NCBI GenBank assembly: GCA_026712905.1
Contig: JAPOPM010000038.1
Span: forward strand, 1 to 64,000
Source: Deltaproteobacteria bacterium
GTDB taxonomy: Bacteria; Desulfobacterota; Binatia; UBA9968; JAJDTQ01
Reading direction: 5' to 3'
Length of the DNA stretch: 64,000 nucleotides
In this document: piece by piece, positions 22,827-31,502 of the stretch
Layout of the letters: the number at the start of each line of letters is the position of its first letter
How positions within the stretch are numbered: the stretch's first letter is position 1
Notes under the pieces: generated by a model
Told to the model about the DNA's origin: nothing
The model's database searches: none
The model's input: the letters and a program-made list of their open reading frames with translations, nothing else
Position numbers and translations under genes: made by a program

Positions 22827-24950
22827 TCAAGACTCTCCCAAACGGTCAATCTCGGTTCGCAGTCCAGCCAACTCTTCTAGGATGTCGCTCCTTCTTCGAA
22901 CGGGTCGCTCGTATTCCTGCCATCGTTCAAACTGCCTGAGCAAGGCGTCAACCTGACCTGAATTGTCCTTCAGAACCTTGTCCATCGTCGTTGGCCTTGC
23001 CCCGTTTCGAAAAGCGTTCAAGCAGCAGATGGCCAGCATGCGGTCGTTTCCACCCAGATACCCGAGATCCCGCGCCAGGACTTCCCCATAGTCGTCGACA
23101 ACGGTTGCCGACTCAGATTCCCCTTGTCCTTCTGACTCGCCGAAAACCGCAGGATGCCTTGCGAACAGGCGACCGATGTGCGTCTCGATCCGTTCCACGA
23201 GATGGGCCAAGGAAATTGTCAACCAACACTCCCGTGCACCTTCGAATACTTCGCGCCACAGTTCTCCTGCCTTATCGCGACGGTTATGGTTGGTCAGCCA
23301 GTCAACACCCGACGTTCCGGCAGCGAGAAGAAACAAGGAAGGCGCCAGCGCATCACTGTCCTGCGTTTCGCGCCAGTGCTGGACCCGCCGCCTTTGCTCG
23401 GTGAGCAACTCCCAGGATTTTCGCCACCGTAGAGTGGGTTCCTTCGCTCTCGCGAACAGGAGTCCACAGCTATTCGCCGGCAGCCCACCGGCCGTCGGAT
23501 CGAGAGCGGCTTCCCTATCGAAGGCTGGATCACGAGTCCCCAACAACGCGTCCAGCAGAGTAATGTTCTTGCCAGGATCAACGTCGCAACCCTCGTTGAT
23601 CATGTGATCCAAGACCGTCATCATCGACAGGCCGTCAAGGTGGACAGAGGGTTGCCGTCCATCGGCTGGCTCCGGCGGCAACGGAGAAAACTTGCGGGTG
23701 CTCGATCTGTCCGGAAAGTCACTCTGGGCAGCAAGATGTTTTCCGGATAATCCGGCCCTGGAAAGGCCGACCGCGATCCATTCGATCAGATCGTCCTGAC
23801 GCAGGTAGTCTTGGTGCGGCTCTCCTGCTGTGGCGCCATGCGGACGGTGCGTGCGCTCATCGGAAGCCTTCAGCAGCAGCCATTGTGAGCCAAGAAAATC
23901 ACCATCGCGGCGCTCCATGACTATTTGGGCGAGCCCTTCAACCCACGACGAAAGAACTGCAGTTGCTTTTTCCATGGTCGCCAAGAGAGCCCCGTCCAGG
24001 TCGTCCTGCCTGCGCACGATCTGCCAACGATCGTGGCAGTGACGTTCGGCAGCCTCCAGAATCAGTAGGACTGTCAGACGATGGTTCCAGGAGCACTCGT
24101 CATCTCTGCAGATCGGTGCTGCCCCGAGGGCGGCGGCGATCTCGTCGCGGTCGTGCAGGAACGTGTGGTGCTGCAGGATCTGCCGTATGGGATGCGGGAA
24201 GTCAAAGGCGTCGACGAGTTCGAGGACGCGGACTCTGTCCACCGGCAGGATCAACGGCACCAGGTTCAAGAGATTGTAATGGACGGGAAACCATGGGTCT
24301 CGTGCCAACCAATTCTTCAGAAGAGACTTCTCCGACCGGAGTGTCCCTACGAGAGCGTTGAACGCTTCACGTTCACCTGAGTACGTTCCGAGCCCAGGAT
24401 CTCTATTGATGTCTTCGAATCGAGCATTTAGGTCCCGCAGGAGGGCTTGGAAAGCCAATGGTGACCGGCGCAACAGTTCCGGTATCGCCTCACCGAATGC
24501 CACGCTCATCAGGGCGTTGGAACTGACCAAATCCCAGACGCCGGATAGCACACGTCCCGCTGAACCGTCCGCTACCACGAATTCTTTTGTGATCGCGTTG
24601 GCCAGACCTGTTCCGAACAACCACGCGGCGACGTGTTTCCGAGGGTCCTCGCGGTTCTCAAGTAGCGCCGTGAAGCCAGTTTGCAAAGATTGCCGTTTCT
24701 TCACATTGCGAACGAATTCAAAGGTCAGCGACGTGGACCCGGGAAGTGCCAAGAGATCGGACAGATTGGAACCGTCAGGCCCAGGGTCGAGAATGTCCGT
24801 GCCGAACAGTGTTTGCCTGCACCACTCCGCCAGCCCCACGACGAGGTCTTCAGCGTCAAGCAACTGTCGCGCCTCAGCGCGAGCTGTGGCAGCCGCCCTT
24901 TGTGTGGCTGCAAGAGAAGGGTCGTCGTGCTCGAACAATGGATCACGCAT
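22827..24950 (-). CDS. Large protein of unknown function in accessory island
   Basis: 707 residues from ATG 24950. The start is chosen because ATGCGTGA overlaps the stop of the previous gene and GGAG lies upstream; the frame extends back to 24989. No nucleotide-binding loop, HKD, zinc or membrane segment was recognised. The sequence is mostly helical in character, with a C-terminal stretch (RRRSDILEELAGLRTEIDRL, about the last 25 residues) that resembles a coiled coil. Base composition is lower in GC than the flanking genes. Co-transcribed with the two PLD-like genes upstream. It may be a scaffold or sensor of the same system, an inference from operon structure only. Confidence 0.8.
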   Translation of the reverse strand: MRDPLFEHDDPSLAATQRAAATARAEARQLLDAEDLVVGLAEWCRQTLFGTDILDPGPDGSNLSDLLALPGSTSLTFEFVRNVKKRQSLQTGFTALLENREDPRKHVAAWLFGTGLANAITKEFVVADGSAGRVLSGVWDLVSSNALMSVAFGEAIPELLRRSPLAFQALLRDLNARFEDINRDPGLGTYSGEREAFNALVGTLRSEKSLLKNWLARDPWFPVHYNLLNLVPLILPVDRVRVLELVDAFDFPHPIRQILQHHTFLHDRDEIAAALGAAPICRDDECSWNHRLTVLLILEAAERHCHDRWQIVRRQDDLDGALLATMEKATAVLSSWVEGLAQIVMERRDGDFLGSQWLLLKASDERTHRPHGATAGEPHQDYLRQDDLIEWIAVGLSRAGLSGKHLAAQSDFPDRSSTRKFSPLPPEPADGRQPSVHLDGLSMMTVLDHMINEGCDVDPGKNITLLDALLGTRDPAFDREAALDPTAGGLPANSCGLLFARAKEPTLRWRKSWELLTEQRRRVQHWRETQDSDALAPSLFLLAAGTSGVDWLTNHNRRDKAGELWREVFEGARECWLTISLAHLVERIETHIGRLFARHPAVFGESEGQGESESATVVDDYGEVLARDLGYLGGNDRMLAICCLNAFRNGARPTTMDKVLKDNSGQVDALLRQFERWQEYERPVRRRSDILEELAGLRTEIDRLGES

Positions 24951-25584
24951 TGCAAGCGCTCCAGCATTCTTCAAAGAAATGCCGTGCACGAGTCTCGGCT
25001 TCAGACCAGGGTCCGCTTGCTGCCGTCACTCCGGGATGTCCGCCGCCAACTGTCGCGCCGAAGTGCCATAGCGCCCCGTCCACGATGGCAAACCGGTCGT
25101 GCAAGAACGGGAACCGATGCCGATCCAGTGTACTGCTCCAGCGCACCTCTGCCAAGTCGGACCCGGACCGGTTCATGTTGCGGAATTGGGTAAGTGTGTC
25201 CTTGAGTTCGGCCATGCCCCGTTCTCCCGTTGCGCTGCCACCGGTAAGCAAACGGATATCCCCGGCATGGCTCGATGCGAGTGGGAACGCCAAGGCGTTA
25301 ACGCCCAATTCGTCGAAATGAGGGTCCAGGACCAGGACGTGATCCAATGATTGGCCGACGGCCGCTTGAAATGTCGTGAGTGCCAAGTCTTTGCGGGCAG
25401 TTCCCTTGTTATATCGCTGAACGACCTGATTCCGATCAGGGAATCGAGGTCGATCGCGATTGTCGATCCCTTGCCCGTATTCTATCGAGGGCCACAAGAT
25501 CCGTGCGACCCCCAACTCGGCCGAACGCCGATGCGCCCATGCCTCTCTCAAGTCCTCGGTTTTTTCGGGCCGCAGCCGACTCAT
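24943..25584 (-). CDS. Phospholipase D-like protein, single half-site
   Basis: 213 residues. A C-terminal PLD-type module is seen: a strand-turn DHVLVLDPHFDELGV at 81-95 and the half-site HDRFAIVD at 162-169, that is H-x-R-x4-D, the HKD motif with Arg in place of Lys. The same two elements occur in the C-terminal part of the upstream 535-residue protein, so the two are likely paralogous in this domain. One half-site per chain implies a dimer, as in Nuc and BfiI nucleases. The N-terminus (1-75) is of unknown kind. It starts 48 bases after the upstream gene, in the same frame, and its stop overlaps the start of the 707-residue gene by eight bases. Confidence 0.75.
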   Translation of the reverse strand: MSRLRPEKTEDLREAWAHRRSAELGVARILWPSIEYGQGIDNRDRPRFPDRNQVVQRYNKGTARKDLALTTFQAAVGQSLDHVLVLDPHFDELGVNALAFPLASSHAGDIRLLTGGSATGERGMAELKDTLTQFRNMNRSGSDLAEVRWSSTLDRHRFPFLHDRFAIVDGALWHFGATVGGGHPGVTAASGPWSEAETRARHFFEECWSACNA

Positions 25585-25632
25585 GGGTGAAAGGCATTCG
25601 CTGCATGCGGGGTGGCCAGCCCATACATGGCC

Positions 25633-27240
25633 TCAATCTCCCGCCGTTGTGTTGCGCCGGTTTGACAACCAGTCTGCCAAGCTCGGCGCCCTACGCCAGA
25701 ACGCTTCGAGTCGTTCGATGACTGGCTCCGGATCGGGTAGTCGCACGATCATTGCCGCACGCTCGCCAAGAGTGCTCAGAGAATTCCCCGAGAGCCAGAC
25801 GTTTCTGTCGACGACCAGGAAGCGGTCATGCACGTCAGGTGTCTTGCCACGAAGTATACGAACCTCCGGTCTTATCGATGGTGTATCGAAGGTTTCTTCC
25901 AGGGCTCGCTGGAGTTGCGACCCCCGATCCTTGTCCGCCGAATCGTCGATCCCTTCTCTCAGGCCACGGGCCGACGTCAAAATATGCAGACTCACGGCCG
26001 GCCGCCGCTTCGCGTGGCCGAACTCCAGTAGTCCGCGGGCGTCGAAATACGGATCGACGATGACAACCTGGTCATGCGCACGACCGATTAACCCACGCAA
26101 ATAATGTGCCGCGTCAGCGGGTGCTTGGTGGAACCACCGCTGGTCGTGTTCCCGCGCCGCCTGTTGACGTGCTCTGCGTGCCTCGGTAGCCGTGAGGCGA
26201 GAAACTATGTCCTGGTCTGTCAGCGGTTCGCCTATAACCACCTCCCCCGCGTCGTCGACCTCCTCCACCCGGTAGTTGTAACCGGGACGCTTGCGGCCAC
26301 CGGCCGGAACGAACACCTCCTTCTGTCGACGGGGTAGTTCCATCCCGACATGCACGGTCCTCAATACCGGAAGAGGTTCGTGCCAACTGAACAACCCGTG
26401 GTCGGGGTGCGCGATCGACTCGCCCTCACTGTACACTTCGGCCGGTGAGTCAAAGACGACGATCGGATCCTTCCCGAATTCATGGACCATCGGCACCATG
26501 CGTCCCCGTGGGCGTTCGTTGACGACTTCCAATCGCAAACCGTCAACACTGTGACCGTGGCGAGCGACGATCTTGTATGCAATGGATTTAGCCGCGTTTG
26601 AGCGGGCGTTTTCGAGGTGGGATTTTTCGACGGCTCGAAACACAGGGTTTGGGGCAACTAGGCAGATCGCTCCCAGGTACTCACGGTACGTATGGACAAC
26701 GTCAAAATTGAGCCATTCTGTCAACTTTTCACGGATCTTGTCGCCCTCGACAGTGTGTTCGATCTTGGCGGGAAGAACGTTTTTCGGGAACAGGAAATGC
26801 GCCCGCGAACCATGCATCCAGTCGGGCGCGAAAACCAACTCGTTCGATGTGACGAGATGGGGCCACGGTGGCTCCTGAACGAAAGGACCGCCGTGAAGCC
26901 TTTTCTGTTGGACGGGCTCTTGTTCGTCAGGGAACGTGAGAACATCCCGCATCGTGTTCGTGTACCACGCAATGGCATCGCCCACCGAGGACGCGAAGCG
27001 CTGGTAGTAGACGTACGCGCGGCCCTTACTCCCGGACCGAAGGGCCTTTGTCGAACAACCCGAGTCATGCGGAAGTTCGGCGGGACGCAATTCGACCATC
27101 CCAAACACCAAATGGTAGGTATCGTCGTCGCGGAACCACGCAAGGTGGATGATTGACTGGCCATATCCTTCCAACTCCATTGTCATCACCTGCGGCATTC
27201 CGTGTACGATGGCGACCCTGACGCCAATGCCATGCGCCAC
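25633..27240 (-). CDS. Protein with C-terminal phospholipase D-like domain, VPA1262-like candidate
   Basis: 535 residues from GTG 27240; ATG 27180 has the better ribosome site (AGGTGAT) and would give 515. The C-terminal 150 residues hold a PLD-like module: DQVVIVDPYFDARGL near 390, then HDRFLVVDRNVWLSG with H471, R473 and D478 as an HxRx4D half-site. Residues 1-370 are a large domain that I do not recognise with certainty. The organisation recalls proteins of the VPA1262 N-terminal-domain family, found in mobile islands, but this is from memory and weak. First gene of the three-gene island operon. A nuclease role in defence is possible but not shown. Confidence 0.75.
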   Translation of the reverse strand: MAHGIGVRVAIVHGMPQVMTMELEGYGQSIIHLAWFRDDDTYHLVFGMVELRPAELPHDSGCSTKALRSGSKGRAYVYYQRFASSVGDAIAWYTNTMRDVLTFPDEQEPVQQKRLHGGPFVQEPPWPHLVTSNELVFAPDWMHGSRAHFLFPKNVLPAKIEHTVEGDKIREKLTEWLNFDVVHTYREYLGAICLVAPNPVFRAVEKSHLENARSNAAKSIAYKIVARHGHSVDGLRLEVVNERPRGRMVPMVHEFGKDPIVVFDSPAEVYSEGESIAHPDHGLFSWHEPLPVLRTVHVGMELPRRQKEVFVPAGGRKRPGYNYRVEEVDDAGEVVIGEPLTDQDIVSRLTATEARRARQQAAREHDQRWFHQAPADAAHYLRGLIGRAHDQVVIVDPYFDARGLLEFGHAKRRPAVSLHILTSARGLREGIDDSADKDRGSQLQRALEETFDTPSIRPEVRILRGKTPDVHDRFLVVDRNVWLSGNSLSTLGERAAMIVRLPDPEPVIERLEAFWRRAPSLADWLSNRRNTTAGD

Positions 27241-27342
27241 TGGCTCACATAAGTCTAACGAACTGACACAAACAAATATAGGGAGAGTTGGGGCACCTGC
27301 GAGACCAGCGAAGGCATTATGGACTTGTCAGTCTAGTGAGGC

Positions 27343-27378
27343 AAAAAAAAGGGGGAAGGACTGGGTCCTCCCCCTTTT
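27343..27378 (-). terminator. Rho-independent terminator after groEL
   Basis: On the minus strand a stem of AAAAGGGGGAGGAC paired with GTCCTTCCCCCTTTT around a short loop ends in a run of T (27343-27350 on plus is A-rich). It lies 34 bases past the groEL stop. The plus-strand reading also has TTTT, so it may act in both directions and shield the island from groE transcription. Confidence 0.85.
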
Positions 27379-27411
27379 GTCGGTCCCGGCCCGCCTTCGG
27401 GCCGTTGCCTT

Positions 27412-29043
<1,632 letters not shown>

Positions 29044-29334
29044 TTATTCGACGATCCCGAGGATGTCGTCTTCCCTCATGATGAGGTGCTCGTCGCCGTC
29101 CAACTGGATCTCGGTGCCGGAATACTTCCCGAACAGGACCTTGTCGCCTTCCTTGACGTCCAGGGCCACCACCTTGCCGTCCTCGCGCCTGCCGGAGCCC
29201 ACCGCCACCACCATGCCCTCCTGGGGCTTTTCCTTCGCCGTGTCGGGGATGATGATGCCGCCGGCCGTCGTCTCCTCCTCGTCCAGCCTCTTGACGATAA
29301 TCCTGTCGTGCAAAGGCTTTACTTTCGCCGCCAT
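29044..29334 (-). CDS. groES: Co-chaperonin GroES
   Basis: 96 residues. N-terminal [16 protein letters not shown], the mobile loop [17 protein letters not shown], and [10 protein letters not shown] near residue 68. Forms the heptameric cap for GroEL. GGGAGG upstream (RC of about 29340-29345) is the ribosome site. No CIRCE element was seen upstream. Confidence 0.97.
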   Translation of the reverse strand: MAAKVKPLHDRIIVKRLDEEETTAGGIIIPDTAKEKPQEGMVVAVGSGRREDGKVVALDVKEGDKVLFGKYSGTEIQLDGDEHLIMREDDILGIVE

Positions 29335-29376
29335 AAGAACCTCCCTTTAAGAATGAGATGATAGGATTTGAGCGCG

Positions 29377-29404
29377 AATTTAAGCATGATTTTCCCGCAG
29401 TCAA
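29377..29404 (-). promoter_or_regulatory. Sigma-70-like promoter of groESL
   Basis: On the minus strand -35 TTGACT (29399-29404) and -10 TAAATT (29377-29382) are 16 bases apart, 43 bases upstream of groES. No CIRCE inverted repeat (TTAGCACTC type) is present, so HrcA control is not supported here. Confidence 0.6.
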
Positions 29405-29516
29405 GTGGGTGTGTGGACGCTTTCGCGGGTTTCGTAGTAGATTTTCGAGGTGCTCCGGCGGGTTTGTCCCTCGGCGGCGGCCCGGCCGGGCCGAATTTCT
29501 CTTGGAGGTGCCTCAA

Positions 29517-30137
29517 GTGCTGAAAATTCTGGGCAGAAAGACTTCATCCAACGTGCAGAAGGTCCTGTGGTGCTGCGGCGAACTGGACATCCCCTTCGAG
29601 CGCGAGGACATCGGCGGCCCGTTCGGCAAGAACCGGGAGCGTCCCTACCTCGACCTGAACCCCAACGGCGTGGTCCCCACCATACAGGACGGCGACTTCG
29701 TCCTGTGGGAGTCCAACAGCATCGTCCGGTACCTGGTCCAGAAGTACAACGGGGGCAGGCTCCTGCCCGACACGCCCGAAGGGCGCGGCAACGCCAACCG
29801 CTGGATGGACTGGCAGTTGTCCACGGTGAACGCCTTCATGGTGCCGATCTTCTTTGGGCTTATCCGCACCCCCGAAGCCGAGCGCGACGCCGCCGCCATC
29901 GAGAAGGCGGTGGTGGCGGCGGTCGGCATGTGGGGGATCGTCGAGCGCTACCTCGAGGGCCAGGACTATCTCGCCGGCGATTCCTTCAGCATCGGCGACA
30001 TCCCCATGGGCATCTGGGCCTACCGCTGGTTCGCCATGGACATCCAGCGCCCCTCCATGCGCAACGTCGAGACTTGGTACGCGCGCCTGTGCGAGCGCCC
30101 GGCCTACAAGGAGCACGTCATGATCCCGCTCTCCTGA
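29517..30137 (+). CDS. Glutathione S-transferase family protein
   Basis: 206 residues from GTG 29517, with GGAGGTG at 29504-29510. N-terminal thioredoxin-like domain starts LKILGRKTSSNVQKVLWCCGELDIPFE, then the GSH-binding NGVVPTIQDG and ESNSIVRYL motifs. The helical C-terminal domain follows (from about 90). A catalytic Ser is likely in the GRKTSSN segment. Substrate unknown. Divergent from groES. Its last 20 bases overlap the convergent nitrilase-like gene. Confidence 0.88.
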   Translation: MLKILGRKTSSNVQKVLWCCGELDIPFEREDIGGPFGKNRERPYLDLNPNGVVPTIQDGDFVLWESNSIVRYLVQKYNGGRLLPDTPEGRGNANRWMDWQLSTVNAFMVPIFFGLIRTPEAERDAAAIEKAVVAAVGMWGIVERYLEGQDYLAGDSFSIGDIPMGIWAYRWFAMDIQRPSMRNVETWYARLCERPAYKEHVMIPLS

Positions 30138-30963
30138 GCGGGAGCGGGTGGTCTGTCAGGAACCCCCTCCGGTGGTCGAGCGCCGGCAGCCGGCGCCGGA
30201 CATCCTCCAGGTAGTCGAGGTCGATCTCGGCCAGGACCAGGCCCGGCTCGGTGCCGGCTTGGGCGATGATCTTGCCCCATGGGTCGACGATCACGGAGTG
30301 GCCGTAGGCGTCCATGCTGGCGGGGTGCGAGCCGGTCTGGTCGGGGGCGATGATGTAGACTTGGTTCTCGATGGCGCGGGCGCGCAGCAGCGGTTCCCAG
30401 TGCGCCCGGCCGGTGGGGACCGTGAACACCGACGGCACGAAGACGACCCTGGCGCCGGCGGCGGTGAGGCGGCGATAGAGCTCGGGAAAGCGCAGGTCGT
30501 AGCAGACCGAGAGGCCCATGGGGCACATGGGGGTGTCCGCCACCACCACATCCTCGCCCGGGCGGCGAAACTCGGACTCGCGGATGGGCGCTTCGCCTTC
30601 GATGTCGACGTCGAAGAGGTGGATCTTCCGATACCTGGCGATGATCTTCGCGTCCGGGCTTATGAGCACGCTGGTGTTGTAGGCGCGCCCGTCCGCGCCC
30701 GCGGCCTCCAGCATCGAGCCGGCCAACAGGTGAAGGCCGCACTCGGCCGCCAGTTCGCCCATCCGTTCCGTCGTCGGGCCGGGCACCGGCTCGGCGTTGG
30801 CCGCGGTGTCCCTGCCGCGCCCGCGCCAGTTGAACACCTCCGGCAGGACCACGAGTCGAGCTCCCTCGGCGTGGGCGCGCCGAATCCAGCCTTCGGCTTC
30901 CCGCAAATTGGCCTCCTTGTCGGAGGTGGCCAGCATCTGGATCGCTGCCGCGAGAAACTTCAT
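30118..30963 (-). CDS. Carbon-nitrogen hydrolase (nitrilase superfamily, Nit-like)
   Basis: 281 residues from ATG 30963 (GGAG upstream). The catalytic triad is visible: E42 in LPEVFNW, the Lys in [10 protein letters not shown] near 116 and the Cys in [10 protein letters not shown] near 154. This pattern ([16 protein letters not shown]) matches the Nit1/Nit2-type omega-amidases that hydrolyse deaminated glutathione or alpha-ketoglutaramate. Standing next to a GST gene fits a glutathione repair role, an inference. A longer frame to 31083 is not favoured. Confidence 0.9.
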   Translation of the reverse strand: MKFLAAAIQMLATSDKEANLREAEGWIRRAHAEGARLVVLPEVFNWRGRGRDTAANAEPVPGPTTERMGELAAECGLHLLAGSMLEAAGADGRAYNTSVLISPDAKIIARYRKIHLFDVDIEGEAPIRESEFRRPGEDVVVADTPMCPMGLSVCYDLRFPELYRRLTAAGARVVFVPSVFTVPTGRAHWEPLLRARAIENQVYIIAPDQTGSHPASMDAYGHSVIVDPWGKIIAQAGTEPGLVLAEIDLDYLEDVRRRLPALDHRRGFLTDHPLPLRRAGS

Positions 30964-31075
30964 GGATCGACTCCAGCGATGTGAAGGAGAAACAGACTCC
31001 GTTTGAGGCGCTTGACCCGACGATAGCAGCACATCGGGGTTTTTCAACCATTCAAGGACCTCAGGGGCGCGGCTG

Positions 31076-31106
31076 CATGACAAATCGTTTCGAAGGATGG
31101 TAATAT
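31076..31106 (+). promoter_or_regulatory. Possible promoter placed for a leaderless transcript
   Basis: -35-like TGACA around 31078-31082 and -10 TAATAT (31101-31106) lie 18-19 bases apart. The next gene's ATG (31114) is only eight bases past the -10, so the transcript would start at or near the A of the start codon. Confidence 0.35.
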
Positions 31107-31113
31107 TGCCGAT

Positions 31114-31395
31114 ATGGCAAGGAAGACCTCGGCCAAAAACAACTTTCAGGAGCGTCTGTTCCAGGAACTACGAGGTTTCGCGGAACAGTGCGGGATCGAG
31201 GTGCGCTGCGAGAAGCTGTCGCGCGACCTGGGCTACCGGGTGCGCAGCGGCGGCTGTACGGTCAAGGGAAGGAAGTGGGTGATCGTGGAACGGACGCTGC
31301 CGGCAAGCGACCGGCTGGACCTGCTGGCGGACGAGGTCAGGGAATCGGTCAGCGGCGATGTGGAGATACCCGCCAACCTGCAACCCTTCCTCTAG
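31114..31395 (+). CDS. Small conserved-looking protein of unknown function
   Basis: 93 residues, charged and soluble, starting MARKTSAKNNFQERLFQEL with one Cys pair spread as C26, C32 and C48 region (EQCGIEVRCEKLS and GGCTVKGRKW). No motif I can name. It reads as a real gene because the codon usage is like its neighbours and the frame is free of stops in a GC-rich region with a plausible -10 just upstream. It lies between a divergent nitrilase and the TonB receptor. Confidence 0.6.
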   Translation: MARKTSAKNNFQERLFQELRGFAEQCGIEVRCEKLSRDLGYRVRSGGCTVKGRKWVIVERTLPASDRLDLLADEVRESVSGDVEIPANLQPFL

Positions 31396-31502
31396 GAAAT
31401 CCTCGTCGTGCTCGGTTGGTTTCGGCGAGGCACACGGTCGGCCCGTTTCGGGACATCGTCGTCCAGGACATCACGCGTTGGTTCGAACGGAGGGAAGTCC
31501 CA

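Noticed and set aside
25633-25635. Selenocysteine at the TGA between the PLD genes
   Set aside because: No SECIS-like stem was recognised after the TGA and the following 16 codons show no conserved character.
29335-29440. CIRCE element upstream of groES
   Set aside because: No TTAGCACTC/GAGTGCTAA pair or near match was found in this interval.
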